Position numbers and translations under genes: made by a program. 64,000 nucleotides of DNA. It comes from Niallia endozanthoxylica. GTDB lineage: Bacteria; Bacillota; Bacilli; Bacillales; Cytobacillaceae. The notes under the pieces were generated by a model that made no database searches, was not told where the DNA came from, and saw only the letters and a list, made by a program, of their open reading frames with translations. Where the stretch lies: the NCBI RefSeq assembly GCF_008710145.1, contig NZ_VYKL01000015.1, forward strand, positions 620,001-684,000, read 5' to 3'. This document shows positions 36,604-46,742 of this stretch, one piece after another (the stretch's first letter is position 1; the number at the start of each line of letters is the position of its first letter).

Positions 36604-37437
36604 TTATCTCATAAAATTCCACTCATCATTTTCATAACGTTCGGAAGCAATTTTCTTCACATAATCCATTTCTGTTTCAGACAGTTCATATGGCTCGAGC
36701 TTGATATTTAACCCCTCTTCAAAACCTGCTTTAAAAGCGACCTTTGCCTGCTCTAGAGAAACCCGCACAGAACTTATATCATTAACTGCAACAGCCTTGC
36801 TTTTAAAAGCCTTCTGCATACGTTCCTTCACACGGTCATTAGGATAAATAAAAAGACTAAAAAGCTTATCCTCATCCAAATCAAGTAAAATGGAACCATG
36901 TTGAAGAATAACTCCTCTCTGTCTTGTTTGTGCACTCCCAGCGACTTTACGACCTTCAACAACAAGCTCATACCAGCTTGGTGCATCAAAACATACGGCA
37001 GACCGAGGATTTTTTAATGACTCACGTTCTTGTGAAGAGGTTGGCACAGCAAAATATGCTTCTAATCCAAGCTGATGAAACCCTTTTAAAATTCCCTCTG
37101 AAATAACACGGTAAGCCTCCGTAACGGAATGCGGCATTTTCGGGTGTGATTCCGGAACAATGACACTATACGTAAGTTCATGCTCATGCAATACACCTCT
37201 GCCTCCTGTCGGACGGCGGACAAAACCGAGTTTTTGCTCTCTTACAGCCTCTATATTGATTTCTTTCTCAACTTTTTGAAAATATCCGATAGAAAGAGTT
37301 GCTGGATTCCACCCATAAAATCGGATAACCGGAGGGAACTCACCCTTGCTGTTCCATTCAAGCAATGCCTCGTCAAGCGCCATGTTAAAAGCTGCTGATC
37401 CGTTACCTGAATCAATAAATCTCCATACTTCCTCCAT
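36604..37437 (-). CDS. lipM: Octanoyltransferase LipM
   Basis: Octanoyl-[acyl carrier protein]:protein transferase (277 aa) that loads octanoate on GcvH, the first step of lipoate assembly in Bacillus. The BPL/LPL fold is clear: [57 protein letters not shown], the acyl-accepting Cys in [25 protein letters not shown] (about residue 148) and [10 protein letters not shown]. The ATG at 37437 is preferred for spacing from GGTGG; an ATG two codons upstream is the alternative. It lies close to gcvPA/PB, whose complex contains the lipoylated H protein. Confidence 0.95.
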   Translation of the reverse strand: MEEVWRFIDSGNGSAAFNMALDEALLEWNSKGEFPPVIRFYGWNPATLSIGYFQKVEKEINIEAVREQKLGFVRRPTGGRGVLHEHELTYSVIVPESHPKMPHSVTEAYRVISEGILKGFHQLGLEAYFAVPTSSQERESLKNPRSAVCFDAPSWYELVVEGRKVAGSAQTRQRGVILQHGSILLDLDEDKLFSLFIYPNDRVKERMQKAFKSKAVAVNDISSVRVSLEQAKVAFKAGFEEGLNIKLEPYELSETEMDYVKKIASERYENDEWNFMR

Positions 37438-37737
37438 TTTCATGCCACCATTCTATCTTTTTTTCAACCTTTTTAGTCTAACAAAATTACCATTAAAAAC
37501 AAAGAGGATTACCTGTTAAATTTTTTTGTATTCTCCTTTACTAGTATAATGAAAGAACTATATAATGATAAAAGAATCTTTCATTGATGAGGTTCTCTAT
37601 TGCCTCTGACAATGAATTGAACCTTTATCAAACCAATTACGGGTAGTTATCTTCCACTTTTCCTCACATCTACAGTCGACATACTGCCCGTTAGTGAGAG
37701 ATAAATTGCATAGCTTAGCTTGAAAGGAGAAAACACT
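37438..37737. other. Divergent intergenic region lipM-yqhL
   Basis: 300 bp without a gene. It contains TATAAT-like blocks near 37543 and 37561 on the + strand but no convincing -35. ACGGGTAGT (37639-37647) and ACTGCCCGT (37683-37691) could pair as a 9-bp stem with one G-U in the yqhL leader. I cannot assign a regulator. Confidence 0.3.
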
Positions 37738-38118
37738 TTGGATACAATCTATATCCTACTCATTCTTATTGTTGCTACCTTAGCTTATATTGGCTTTAAT
37801 TGGTTTCAGCAGCGAAAAATCCTAAAAACGTTAACTGAGGAACAGTTTCGAGAAGGGTACCGAAAAGCACAGCTGATTGACGTTCGTGAGCCAAATGAAT
37901 ATGAAGCTGGACATATTTTAGGTGCGAGAAATATTCCACTATCACAACTAAAAATGCGAATGAAAGAATTACGTCCGGACAAGCCTGTTTATCTTTATTG
38001 CCAGAGCGGGTCAAGAAGTGCCCGTGCAGCTCAATTTCTATACAAAAAGGGTTATAAGGATCTTTCCCATCTCCAAGGCGGGTTTAAAAAATGGACGGGA
38101 AGAATTAAAGCAAAATAA
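37738..38118 (+). CDS. yqhL: Rhodanese-like protein YqhL
   Basis: Membrane-anchored rhodanese (126 aa). An N-terminal membrane helix (about 2-20, DTIYILLILIVATLAYIGF) is followed by a rhodanese domain (about 35-124) with the active-site loop YCQSGSRSA containing the catalytic Cys and the LIDVREPNEYEAGHILGA signature. It would handle sulfane sulfur at the inner face of the membrane. The start is TTG at 37738 with AAAGGAG 8 bases upstream. It is a one-gene unit ending at a shared terminator. Confidence 0.9.
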   Translation: MDTIYILLILIVATLAYIGFNWFQQRKILKTLTEEQFREGYRKAQLIDVREPNEYEAGHILGARNIPLSQLKMRMKELRPDKPVYLYCQSGSRSARAAQFLYKKGYKDLSHLQGGFKKWTGRIKAK

Positions 38119-38144
38119 CAAAATAATGTTTCATTACAAATAAA

Positions 38145-38180
38145 ATATGGCTGACTCTATGAATCGAGTCAGCCTTTTAT
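38145..38180. terminator. Bidirectional terminator between yqhL and gcvPB
   Basis: GGCTGACTC, a short loop and GAGTCAGCC with T/A-rich flanks on both sides; the genes converge here. Confidence 0.88.
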
Positions 38181-38183
38181 CTT

Positions 38184-39647
38184 TTATTCTTCTCTTTTAT
38201 AACGGAGCACAGGTTTTCTAGCTGCTAATGTTTCATCTAGTCTACTGACAACTGTCGTATGCGGTGCTTCTTGAACGATTTCAGGGTTGCTTTCAGCTTC
38301 CTTTGCAATTTGAATCATCACATCAATAAAGCTATCCAGCGTTTCTTTCGACTCTGTTTCTGTCGGCTCAATCATGATACATTCTTCCACATTGAGCGGG
38401 AAATAAATGGTCGGCGGATGATAGCCAAAATCAAGCAAACGTTTGGCGATATCGAGAGTACGAACTCCAAGCTTCTTCTGACGTCTTCCGCTTAGAACAA
38501 ACTCATGCTTACAATGCTTATCATATGGCAGATCATAGTATGGAGCGAGTCTTCTCATCATATAATTTGCGTTCAAAACGGCATTCTCTGTTACAGCTTT
38601 TAAACCATCCGGACCCATTGAACGAATATACGTATAGGCACGAACATTAATACCAAAGTTTCCATAATAAGGCTTTATGCGGCCAATAGATTGCGGACGA
38701 TCATAATCAAGAACAAATTGATCCTTAACCTTTGCAATGATCGGCTTAGGCAAAAATGGAACCAGTTCATTCTTAACACCGACCGGACCCGAGCCCGGAC
38801 CGCCGCCGCCGTGGGGACCTGTAAAGGTTTTATGGAGATTTAAATGAACAACATCAAAGCCCATATCACCAGGACGCGCTTTTGATAAAACAGCATTTAA
38901 ATTTGCACCGTCATAATAAAGCTTCCCGCCGGCACCGTGTACAATGTCAGCCATTTCAAGAATATTCTCTTCAAATAACCCCAGCGTATTTGGATTTGTC
39001 AGCATTAATGCTGCCGTATCATTCCCCACCACTCTTCTTAAATCATCTAAATCAACAAGTCCCTCTTCATTTGATTTAACTGTCACTGTTTCAAATCCGG
39101 CTACAACTGCAGAAGCAGGGTTTGTTCCATGTGCCGAATCGGGAACAATCACCTTTACTCTCTCAAAATCCCCATTGGCTTCATGGAAGGCACGAATCAT
39201 CATCAGTCCCGTCCATTCACCATGGGCACCAGCTGCGGATTGAAGTGTAACAGCATCCATACCGGTAATTTCAACGAGATGCTCTTGAAGATCATACATT
39301 AGTTCAAGTGCACCTTGGACAGTCCTTTCTTCTTGTAATGGATGTACATGAGCAAACCCATCCATGCGGGCAACCTCTTCATTTATCTTTGGATTGTATT
39401 TCATCGTACAAGATCCGAGTGGATAGAAGCCTGAATCGACTCCATGGTTCCTTTTTGATAAAGCCGTATAATGGCGCATGATATCTAACTCAGAAACTTC
39501 AGGAAGCTCCGGCTCCATTTCACGAAGATACTCTTTCGGAATCAAGTTCTCTAAATCAACTTCCGGAACATCGAATTCAGGAAGACTATAACCGATTCGA
39601 CCAGGTGTACTGCTTTCAAAAATTAACGGTTGATTTTCTTTATGCAT
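38184..39647 (-). CDS. gcvPB: Glycine dehydrogenase (P protein) subunit 2
   Basis: PLP-binding subunit (487 aa) of the glycine cleavage P protein, which decarboxylates glycine and transfers aminomethyl to lipoyl-GcvH. The PLP lysine lies in [21 protein letters not shown] (shown in parts: [13 protein letters not shown], about residue 273), with [11 protein letters not shown] and YYDGANLNA as cofactor contacts and the N-terminal [13 protein letters not shown]. It overlaps gcvPA by 8 bp, giving an alpha2-beta2 enzyme. Confidence 0.97.
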   Translation of the reverse strand: MHKENQPLIFESSTPGRIGYSLPEFDVPEVDLENLIPKEYLREMEPELPEVSELDIMRHYTALSKRNHGVDSGFYPLGSCTMKYNPKINEEVARMDGFAHVHPLQEERTVQGALELMYDLQEHLVEITGMDAVTLQSAAGAHGEWTGLMMIRAFHEANGDFERVKVIVPDSAHGTNPASAVVAGFETVTVKSNEEGLVDLDDLRRVVGNDTAALMLTNPNTLGLFEENILEMADIVHGAGGKLYYDGANLNAVLSKARPGDMGFDVVHLNLHKTFTGPHGGGGPGSGPVGVKNELVPFLPKPIIAKVKDQFVLDYDRPQSIGRIKPYYGNFGINVRAYTYIRSMGPDGLKAVTENAVLNANYMMRRLAPYYDLPYDKHCKHEFVLSGRRQKKLGVRTLDIAKRLLDFGYHPPTIYFPLNVEECIMIEPTETESKETLDSFIDVMIQIAKEAESNPEIVQEAPHTTVVSRLDETLAARKPVLRYKREE

Positions 39648-40986
39648 GATAATCCCCCAATTCCGCCACTAATGTATCTATTTCTTCCTTCGTTCTCAAC
39701 TCCGTAACAGCAATTAACATGTGATTAGACAATTCCGGATACTCCCGGCCTAAATCATATCCGCCAATGATATTCTTTTCCATCAGCTTTTGATTCACTT
39801 CATTAACAGGACTTGTTAATTTCAAGACAAATTCATTAAAGATTGGGCCTTCAAATGCAATTTTTGCGCCATTCTCCCTCAGCCTGTTTTTAGCATAGTT
39901 TGCTTTTTGAATATTCGCTGCAGCCATTTCCCGAATTCCCTTTTTTCCAAGTGCAGTCATTGCAACTGAAGAGGCTAAAGCATTTAGAGCCTGATTAGAG
40001 CAAATATTGGATGTTGCTTTTTCACGGCGTATATGCTGCTCACGTGCCTGCAAGGTCAATACAAATCCTCGCCGTCCTTCCTCATCCACCGTTTGCCCAA
40101 CAATACGCCCAGGTATTTTTCGCATCAGTTTACTCGTTACAGCAAAATATCCGCAATGAGGTCCTCCAAACTGTGCGGGGATACCAAACACTTGTGTATC
40201 ACCCACAACGATGTCTGCACCTAACCTGCCCGGTGGAGTTAGAATTCCTAAAGCAAGCGGGTTACTTGAAACAATAAGTAATGATTTTTCTTTATGTGTC
40301 AGTTCTTCAATTTCTTTTAATGGTTCAATTCCGCCAAAGAAATTAGGACATTGAACGATAACAGCTGCCACATCCTCATTCATTAATTCATTTAAAGCAG
40401 CAGCATCTGTTAAGCCATTGTTAGATGGAATTTCGATGACCTCTAGTCTCTGTCCTTTTGCATAAGTGTTTAAAACCTCTCTTGATTGAGGATGTACCGT
40501 GCTTGAGACCAACACCTTTTTTCTCCGAGTATGGCCTGCAGCTAACATAGCTGCTTCTGCCATGGAAGTCCCGCCATCATACATAGACGAGTTTGCCACC
40601 TCCATGCCGGTTAACTCACAAATCATCGTTTGAAATTCAAAAATTGCCTGCAATTCACCTTGAGAAATTTCCGGCTGATAAGGTGTATATGCGGTATAAA
40701 ATTCAGAACGAGAGATAACATGATCAACAATGACTGGAATATAATGATCATAAACTCCAGCGCCAAGAAACGATGTATGCGTACGTAAATCAGCATTTTT
40801 TGCTGCTAATTGAGCCAGTTCCTTTAGAAGTGCTGATTCTGACTTTGCCTTTTTAATCTGATATTCTCCCTTAAAACGAACCTTTTCAGGGATATCACTA
40901 AACAGTTCATCTACAGAAGCAGCCCCAACAGCTTCCAACATAGATTCTCGATCCTGCTCTGTCATCGGTAAATAGCGATGCTTCAT
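39640..40986 (-). CDS. gcvPA: Glycine dehydrogenase (P protein) subunit 1
   Basis: Partner subunit (448 aa) of the two-part P protein. Conserved segments are [15 protein letters not shown] at the N terminus, [35 protein letters not shown] and [35 protein letters not shown] (given in parts here: [20 protein letters not shown]). The ATG at 40986 has GGAGGAG upstream; a TTG at 41001 is the weaker alternative. It starts 20 bp after gcvT. Confidence 0.96.
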   Translation of the reverse strand: MKHRYLPMTEQDRESMLEAVGAASVDELFSDIPEKVRFKGEYQIKKAKSESALLKELAQLAAKNADLRTHTSFLGAGVYDHYIPVIVDHVISRSEFYTAYTPYQPEISQGELQAIFEFQTMICELTGMEVANSSMYDGGTSMAEAAMLAAGHTRRKKVLVSSTVHPQSREVLNTYAKGQRLEVIEIPSNNGLTDAAALNELMNEDVAAVIVQCPNFFGGIEPLKEIEELTHKEKSLLIVSSNPLALGILTPPGRLGADIVVGDTQVFGIPAQFGGPHCGYFAVTSKLMRKIPGRIVGQTVDEEGRRGFVLTLQAREQHIRREKATSNICSNQALNALASSVAMTALGKKGIREMAAANIQKANYAKNRLRENGAKIAFEGPIFNEFVLKLTSPVNEVNQKLMEKNIIGGYDLGREYPELSNHMLIAVTELRTKEEIDTLVAELGDYHA

Positions 40987-41006
40987 CCTTCTCTCCTCCA
41001 ATTTCG

Positions 41007-42107
41007 TTACTTCTCTCTTTTGTAAAAAGGTGTTTTGACAATCTTTGCTCTCAATCGCTTCCCGCGAATTTCTACCAATAGTTCATGATCAAGCTGTGCA
41101 TATTCTGTTTTTATTAATGCGAGACCAATATTTTTCTTTAATGTCGGAGATTGTGTACCGGTTGTGACTATACCAATTTCCGTTTCCCCTGCATATACAG
41201 GGTATCCATGACGCGGAATGCCTCTATCAATCATTTCAATACCGACAATTTTTCTCTGTAATCCATTATCCTTTTGTGCTTTTAAAGCAGCCTTACCAAT
41301 AAAATCGGCTTCTTTATTCAACTTAACAGCAAAACCAATACCCGCTTCAAATGGAGTGATATTGGGCGAGAGCTCTTGACCGTATAAAGCTAAATTCGCT
41401 TCAAAACGAAGGGTATCACGAGCTCCCAGTCCACATGGCAATACACCCTCTTCACTTCCAGCAGCTAAAATAGCCTTCCATAAGTCAACAGCATCTTCTC
41501 GGTCACAATATAATTCAAAACCATCTTCACCTGTATATCCTGTCCTCGATACTAGTACTTTTTTCCCTGCAATTAGTACCTCTTTTTGAAATTTAAAACT
41601 AGCAATATCTATTGCCTTCTCTTGAGTCAATTGTAATAAAACCTTTTCTGAGTGCGGCCCCTGCAAAGCTAACTGTGCTGTTCCTTCCGAAATATTTTCA
41701 AGCTTTACATCTCCTTCAAGATGCTCCATCAGCCATTTGAAATCTTTCTCAGTATTAGAGGCATTGACAACAAGCAAATAATCATGCTCATTTATTTTAT
41801 AAATTAATAAATCATCAACCGTTCCCCCATTTTCGTAACACATAGCCGTGTACATGGCAGAACCGAGTTCTACTTTGCTTACATCATTTGTCATCATTTT
41901 TTGTAAGAATCCCAGGCTTCCAGATCCCTGTACAGTAATTTCTCCCATATGAGAAACATCAAATAACCCTGCTTTTGTTCGAACAGCTTCATGTTCTTCC
42001 TTTATGCTTGAAAACTGAACTGGGAGCTCCCATCCTCCAAAATCGATTATTTTCGCTCCATATTCCTTATAGACATCATAAAGAGGTGTACGTTTTAATT
42101 CAGCCAT
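41007..42107 (-). CDS. gcvT: Glycine cleavage T protein, aminomethyltransferase
   Basis: Tetrahydrofolate-dependent aminomethyltransferase (366 aa) that releases ammonia and makes 5,10-methylene-THF. Family motifs: [27 protein letters not shown] (in parts [10 protein letters not shown]), [26 protein letters not shown] and [16 protein letters not shown] with the catalytic Asp. First gene of gcvT-gcvPA-gcvPB and controlled by the glycine riboswitch in its leader. Confidence 0.97.
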   Translation of the reverse strand: MAELKRTPLYDVYKEYGAKIIDFGGWELPVQFSSIKEEHEAVRTKAGLFDVSHMGEITVQGSGSLGFLQKMMTNDVSKVELGSAMYTAMCYENGGTVDDLLIYKINEHDYLLVVNASNTEKDFKWLMEHLEGDVKLENISEGTAQLALQGPHSEKVLLQLTQEKAIDIASFKFQKEVLIAGKKVLVSRTGYTGEDGFELYCDREDAVDLWKAILAAGSEEGVLPCGLGARDTLRFEANLALYGQELSPNITPFEAGIGFAVKLNKEADFIGKAALKAQKDNGLQRKIVGIEMIDRGIPRHGYPVYAGETEIGIVTTGTQSPTLKKNIGLALIKTEYAQLDHELLVEIRGKRLRAKIVKTPFYKREK

Positions 42108-42257
42108 TTTTCAAACTCCTTTCCTCTAATAGAATGATTAACAGATATCCATATTAATCATGGAAATCATTCGTTTCATTACTTTTCCTATATATATTAG
42201 AAAATTACTTATGAAGTTCATGTTAGGCTGCTGTCATTGTTGTTGTTTCTTTCTGAG

Positions 42258-42462
42258 ACAAAAAAAGGACAGAAACCCCCCTATAGAAAATAGGTTGGTC
42301 TCTGTCCTGGAACCTGAAAGTTTACCTGTAAAGGCTTTCCCCTTTGGCGGCCTAAAAATAAGCACTCTCCAGAGATGCGTCAAATAAGAGTTCTTTTGCC
42401 TGAGAGATTCACAAATCCTTGTTTGCTCCTTCGGCGCTACATAACGTAGTCTCTCCCCTTAT
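42258..42462 (-). ncRNA. Tandem glycine riboswitch with terminator, upstream of gcvT
   Basis: On the minus strand aptamer 1 shows GGGGAGAGAC...GCGCCGAAGGAGCAA...GAATCTCTCAGGCAAAAGAA and aptamer 2 CTCTGGAGAG...GCCGCCAAAGGGGAAAGCC...AACTTTCAGGTTCCAGGACAG, the standard two-domain layout. A terminator hairpin follows (GGACAGAGACC...GGTTTCTGTCC plus TTTTTTT, 42308 down to 42258). The fold predicts that glycine binding lets transcription read into gcvT. It lies about 150 bp before the gcvT ATG. Confidence 0.96.
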
Positions 42463-42616
42463 TCTCATCCGCATTTATATTTTATTAAAACATGGTCATA
42501 CTATGCATAATTAAAAATAAGAGCACTGTAGAAAGTTTCTAAACTTTCCATTTACATACATATAGCCTACCATGCCGAACGGATTTCAGCAATACCATTT
42601 TTGAGGAGTGTTAGCG

Positions 42617-44305
42617 ATGACAGTGAAGATAGAGTTTGACAATTCATGGCAAGATGAATTTATCACCCGGTTGAATCATGATGGACCTTGGGGAAATTGG
42701 GAATTATATAAATTGGCTGTTGAAGTGGAAAAGCATACTGTCATTTCAGAATTTGAAGGACTGCTTGCACCAAAGCATTTATCAGAGTTAACCCCACTTC
42801 CGCATCAACTTGAGGTAGCGAAACAAGTCGTTGAAAATATGAATGGTAAAGCCATTTTAGCGGATGAAGTCGGTCTTGGAAAGACGATTGAAGCCGGATT
42901 AATCTTAAAAGAATATATGATAAGAGGTCTTGTCAAAAAAGTACTAATCTTAGTTCCCGCTTCACTTGTATCTCAATGGGCAATGGAGCTTAACAGTAAA
43001 TTCTATATTCCTGCTGTTGCCCAGCGGAAAAGCTATGTTTGGGAGCAATGTGATGTTGTCATTTCTTCAATTGATACAGCAAAGCGAAGTCCACATAGAG
43101 AAATTATAAATGAACAGGATTATGATCTTATTATCATTGATGAAGCACATAAATTAAAAAATAATAAAACTAAAAACTATGAGTTCGTGCAGAATCTAAA
43201 AAAGAAATTCTGTCTTTTGTTAACAGCAACACCGATACAAAATCGAATCAGTGAAATCTTTAACCTTGTATCATTATTGAAACCTGGCCATCTTGGAAGC
43301 GAAACAGACTTTTATGATAAGTACAAAAAAGATTCTCGTTCATTAGATGATGATGAGCACTTAAAAGAACTAGTCAATAAAGTAATGATTCGAAATCGTC
43401 GTGCAGATACTGGAATCGAGTGGACAAAGCGGATTGTTGAAACGATTCCAATAGAATTTTCTGAGAAGGAAAGAGAACTATATGAAAATATATGTTTAAT
43501 GGGCGGGAAAAGTGACTTGATAAATAAAAGTCAATTCTCCGTCATGACTTTACAACGGGAAGCCTGCAGCAGCAGAGAAGCCGTCTATTATACTTTAAAA
43601 AACATGCAGCAAAAGGAAGAAAATGCTTCTTCCGTCTTCCAAGAACAAATTCAGTACTTAATAAAGAAAGTTGAAGAAGTACAATCAAATGCAAAAGCGC
43701 AAAAAGCACTTGAACTGATTAAAGCGATTGATGATAAGGTCATTATCTTTACGGAATACCGGGCAACACAGCTATACTTACAATGGTTTCTTAAACAGCA
43801 TGGCATCACCTCTGTTCCATTCAGGGGCGGTTTTAAACGAGGGAAAAAAGACTGGATGAGAGAACTATTCAAAAACAATGCCCAAGTATTAATTGCTACA
43901 GAAGCTGGAGGAGAAGGAATAAACCTGCAGTTCTGTCATCATATTATTAACTTTGATTTGCCTTGGAATCCAATGCGACTGGAGCAGCGGATTGGCAGAA
44001 TCCATCGACTTGGTCAAGAGAAGGATGTTAAAATATATAATTTTGCCATAAAAGACACGGTTGAGGAACACGTACTAAAGCTGCTTTATGAAAAAATTCA
44101 TCTTTTTGAAAAAGTCATTGGAGAACTTGACGACATTCTAACAAAATTAGAATTTGGAAATGTTGAGGAACATTTAGTAGATATATTTAATTACTCCTCT
44201 TCAGAGGGAGAAATGAAAATTAAAATGGATAATCTTACATCAATGATTCAATTTGCCCAAGAGATGAAAGGCGGAGTCCAGCATGCAGCAACAGGAAATT
44301 CATGA
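42617..44305 (+). CDS. yqhH: SNF2-family DNA/RNA helicase YqhH
   Basis: Swi2/Snf2-like superfamily 2 ATPase (562 aa). Helicase motifs: Q/I region LADEVGLGKTIEAGLIL (about 80-96), Ia LILVPASLVSQW, II LIIIDEAHKLKN (about 172-183), III LLLTATPIQNR, then the C-terminal helicase domain with VIIFTEYRATQLY, LIATEAGGEGINLQFCHHIINFDLPWNP and the QRIGRIHRLGQ motif VI (about 450-470). This layout resembles RapA/HepA-type remodellers, but no RapA N-terminal domain is visible. ATG at 42617 has GAGGAG. It overlaps yqhG by 23 bp. Confidence 0.93.
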   Translation: MTVKIEFDNSWQDEFITRLNHDGPWGNWELYKLAVEVEKHTVISEFEGLLAPKHLSELTPLPHQLEVAKQVVENMNGKAILADEVGLGKTIEAGLILKEYMIRGLVKKVLILVPASLVSQWAMELNSKFYIPAVAQRKSYVWEQCDVVISSIDTAKRSPHREIINEQDYDLIIIDEAHKLKNNKTKNYEFVQNLKKKFCLLLTATPIQNRISEIFNLVSLLKPGHLGSETDFYDKYKKDSRSLDDDEHLKELVNKVMIRNRRADTGIEWTKRIVETIPIEFSEKERELYENICLMGGKSDLINKSQFSVMTLQREACSSREAVYYTLKNMQQKEENASSVFQEQIQYLIKKVEEVQSNAKAQKALELIKAIDDKVIIFTEYRATQLYLQWFLKQHGITSVPFRGGFKRGKKDWMRELFKNNAQVLIATEAGGEGINLQFCHHIINFDLPWNPMRLEQRIGRIHRLGQEKDVKIYNFAIKDTVEEHVLKLLYEKIHLFEKVIGELDDILTKLEFGNVEEHLVDIFNYSSSEGEMKIKMDNLTSMIQFAQEMKGGVQHAATGNS

Positions 44306-45068
44306 ATTTTTAGAGGGTTATTTTCTTGCCAATGATTGTGAAATAATAGAAAACAAGTCTGGATACATGACTGTCCAATTAACTATCGATCTCGATAAGG
44401 AGCTGATGAACCGCCCTTTTTACTGGCATTACCTTGAAAAAACAGGAGGAGTGCCAAATCCAATGAGCCTCACCCTTATCACAGATCCAAAAAGAGCTCC
44501 TAGCAATCTTAAAGGAGAGAGTATTCATTTCGGCTCTCCCCGGCTTCACCAAATTTTTCAATCAACAAAAAAACTGGCTAGCTTTATCAGGCTATATGAA
44601 AAAGGTCCAACCATTACAGGACAACAAACCCCATTAAAGCCATGGCTATGTTTAAATGTAAAAGTTTCCTATCAATGTGATCGAAAAAAAGATATATTTC
44701 AATCAATCGGACTGCAGTTAATTAATGGACAAACAATCGAAAACTTTCATGATAAACTGCTCGAGCTTGAGCTAACACCGAAAATACCGGACTATTCTTT
44801 TACCCTTTCTCCGCTTATCATGCCAAAAAGCGGTTTAAAGCGAATTGAACATTATCTTATCTCAAAGATAGAGACTGAAAATCATTCATGGGCAGATGAT
44901 GCCAGAAAGCGTTGGCAGAAAGATTTGAATTTACTGGAGCATTTCTATAAAGATACAGAAGAAAAAGGCGAAAGCTATGAAATGGAAAAACAAGCATTAA
45001 AGGATCAGTATGAACCAAAAATAAATATATCTATTATTAACGGCGGGATTTTCTATCTTCGAGACTAA
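44283..45068 (+). CDS. yqhG: YqhG family protein
   Basis: 261-aa soluble protein of unknown function, conserved in Bacillus next to yqhH. It starts MQQQEIHEFLEGYFLANDC, contains a YWHYLEKTGGVPNP segment (about 45-60) and a helical C-terminal half. Its ATG lies 23 bp inside the end of yqhH, so translation is coupled and the two products probably act together. No catalytic motif is recognisable. Confidence 0.88.
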   Translation: MQQQEIHEFLEGYFLANDCEIIENKSGYMTVQLTIDLDKELMNRPFYWHYLEKTGGVPNPMSLTLITDPKRAPSNLKGESIHFGSPRLHQIFQSTKKLASFIRLYEKGPTITGQQTPLKPWLCLNVKVSYQCDRKKDIFQSIGLQLINGQTIENFHDKLLELELTPKIPDYSFTLSPLIMPKSGLKRIEHYLISKIETENHSWADDARKRWQKDLNLLEHFYKDTEEKGESYEMEKQALKDQYEPKINISIINGGIFYLRD

Positions 45069-45190
45069 GAAAAGCGCAGGTGCCTTTCTCAGCCCCGACC
45101 AGCATAAGCTACTCCTGAATAGAAGGCGTTTTTTGCCTTCTATTCAGGTGTGACTTATGACCTCGAGGGGCTAAGCGCTGGAGCTAGACC
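45069..45190. repeat. Structured repeat, family D, copy 1
   Basis: GCGCAGGTGCCTTTCTCAGC...CAGCATAAGC, a perfect 14-bp hairpin (CCTGAATAGAAGGC 45114-45127 with GCCTTCTATTCAGG 45135-45148), then GACTTATGACCTCGAGGGG...AGCGCTGGAGCTAGAC. Outer ends can pair (AGCGC/GCGCT). It begins at the yqhG stop. It resembles an intergenic repeat I recall as frequent in Bacillaceae genomes; I cannot confirm that here. Related to the copy at 51187 in the opposite orientation. Confidence 0.75.
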
Positions 45191-45236
45191 ACTATCAAAT
45201 TTTAACAGTTATACTTTCTTCCCTTGTAACGGACAA

Positions 45237-45268
45237 CGAGAAGCAGATTAGTCTGCTTCTCGTACTTT
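45237..45268. terminator. Hairpin at the end of yqzE
   Basis: CGAGAAGCAGA and TCTGCTTCTCG form an 11-bp stem with T-rich sequence on the + strand side. It includes the yqzE stop codon and could end transcripts from either direction. Confidence 0.65.
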
Positions 45269-45451
45269 TTGTTCTCTTCTTTCTCTTAGCTTTAACATCA
45301 ATACATATGGAATAATCCCAAACCATCTGTACATAAATGTAGCTCTACGATCCTTTTTTTCTTGACGAAGCTTTCTTCGTTCATCTTTAGGCTGGTCAAT
45401 ATATTGTACAACCGTTTGTGTGACATATTTTACATAATCATTTGTTTTCAT
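45248..45451 (-). CDS. yqzE: YqzE family protein
   Basis: 67-aa basic protein (MKTNDYVKYVTQTVVQYIDQ) with a very Lys/Arg-rich middle (KDERRKLRQEKKDRR) and a short hydrophobic stretch (FGIIPYVLMLKL). It matches B. subtilis YqzE, encoded at the end of the comG operon. The ATG at 45451 has GAGGTG upstream. Function unknown; position suggests late competence expression. Confidence 0.85.
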   Translation of the reverse strand: MKTNDYVKYVTQTVVQYIDQPKDERRKLRQEKKDRRATFMYRWFGIIPYVLMLKLRERREQKVREAD

Positions 45452-45606
45452 AGATACACCTCTTAAAAAGTACAAACCTTACGGCAGCATGTACTTGACT
45501 AACGCTTTAATCATAATGACAGCTAAAGTCTTACACATTTCTAAGAGTAAGTATATCCCTATCACTTTTTTTCAAACCTATATATTGAATTTCTTCCCTG
45601 CTTTAC

Positions 45607-45996
45607 TCAGCTTTTTTCTACCCACTTAATGATTTTCTTATAATCGGTATCATAAAAAGCAGTACCACTAAACTGCCGACTATCTATACCCGTCTTAATT
45701 TGAAGCTTGATTTCCCAGAGACTTCCTGTAATCTCTTCAATCACATATTCTGCCTGACCATCGTAAAATTCGATGGAACCGGTATGGTTCGTTCTGCCCT
45801 CAACTGCTAAACTTTCTTCCATTGTTTTCAGTGTACTTACGATATAATACTCCTGTTTCAATATATTTTCCGTTTCTGTCAGCATTCTTTTTTCTGTAAG
45901 ATACTGCTCTAAATAAATCGCCAATATGGTTGAAAAAAGGATCAACATACATAACGTGAGCGGATAGGTAAAACCCTTTTGGTTATGGCGCAGCAT
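45607..45996 (-). CDS. comGG: Competence pseudopilus protein ComGG
   Basis: 129-aa last pseudopilin-like protein of the comG operon. It has a basic start (MLRHNQKGFTYPLTLCML), a hydrophobic helix (about 10-30) and a soluble domain; the prepilin cleavage motif is degenerate (GFTYP), typical for ComGG. The ATG at 45996 has AGGAAAG 5-6 bases upstream; ATG codons further up lack a site. It overlaps comGF by 14 bp. Family conservation is weak, so the name rests mainly on position. Confidence 0.82.
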   Translation of the reverse strand: MLRHNQKGFTYPLTLCMLILFSTILAIYLEQYLTEKRMLTETENILKQEYYIVSTLKTMEESLAVEGRTNHTGSIEFYDGQAEYVIEEITGSLWEIKLQIKTGIDSRQFSGTAFYDTDYKKIIKWVEKS

Positions 45997-46432
45997 ATAA
46001 ACTTTCCTCATCAACAACTGACCGAATGATAACAGATTCACTTTGATTATATTTATCCTCTACAGAAATCCGCACGCCTTTTATTACCTTTTCAAACATG
46101 ACTGTTTTGATGTCTTGCAGCATAATTTCATGTCCTGCTGCATCAACTCGTCTCCGAATATTCGTTCCATATCTTTCATACATAATACTCTCCTTTCCTA
46201 TTTTCAGCATAATTCTGTTATTTTCAATTTTTAGACTGTCACTCATTCTTACTTCCTTTTTCACCTGAGCAATAAACACTTCCCATTCCATCTTTTGTAT
46301 TCTTTCTTCTACAAAACCATTTTGTGATATGACTTGAAAAAATAGCGGAAATAACGAAACAATGATGAGAAAGATAGAAAAGGCCAATATCATTTCTATA
46401 AATGTAAAACCTTTGTTATGGAGTCGTTTCAT
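45983..46432 (-). CDS. comGF: Competence protein ComGF
   Basis: 149-aa pseudopilin-like protein with the prepilin motif KGFTFIEMILAFSIFLIIVSLFP (in parts: KGFTFIEMILAF) and a soluble C-terminal domain. The start at 46432 gives the usual short basic leader MKRLHNKGFTFIE; translation from further upstream would place 11 extra residues before it. Overlaps comGE and comGG. Confidence 0.87.
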   Translation of the reverse strand: MKRLHNKGFTFIEMILAFSIFLIIVSLFPLFFQVISQNGFVEERIQKMEWEVFIAQVKKEVRMSDSLKIENNRIMLKIGKESIMYERYGTNIRRRVDAAGHEIMLQDIKTVMFEKVIKGVRISVEDKYNQSESVIIRSVVDEESLYAAP

Positions 46433-46742
46433 GTATTTCAACTGTGCGCCCAAACACATCCTCATAGGTTATCATTACCGCCTTCTTGTCATCACCCTGC
46501 CAAATAACGGTAAATTGCTTATCTCCTTTTGTGATGACATCATTTTCTCTTTCAGGATTTTCAACTATTACTTTTTGTATATATTCATATAATAGATGCA
46601 GTGCTTCCGATTTTTCCTCTAATTGCATGAGTTGGCTTTGCAGCTGAATGTAAAACGGAACAAAAACACTTGTAATGAGCAGCCACCCCGATAGACTTAT
46701 AATTAGTTCTGCCATATAAAAACCTTTATTCTTCAACAACAT
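46416..46742 (-). CDS. comGE: Competence protein ComGE
   Basis: 108-aa pseudopilin-like protein with leader MLLKNKGFYMAELIISLSG, a hydrophobic helix (about 10-30) and a small soluble domain. The start overlaps the comGD stop by 17 bp and the end overlaps comGF. Assigned from the motif and operon position. Confidence 0.87.
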   Translation of the reverse strand: MLLKNKGFYMAELIISLSGWLLITSVFVPFYIQLQSQLMQLEEKSEALHLLYEYIQKVIVENPERENDVITKGDKQFTVIWQGDDKKAVMITYEDVFGRTVEIHETTP

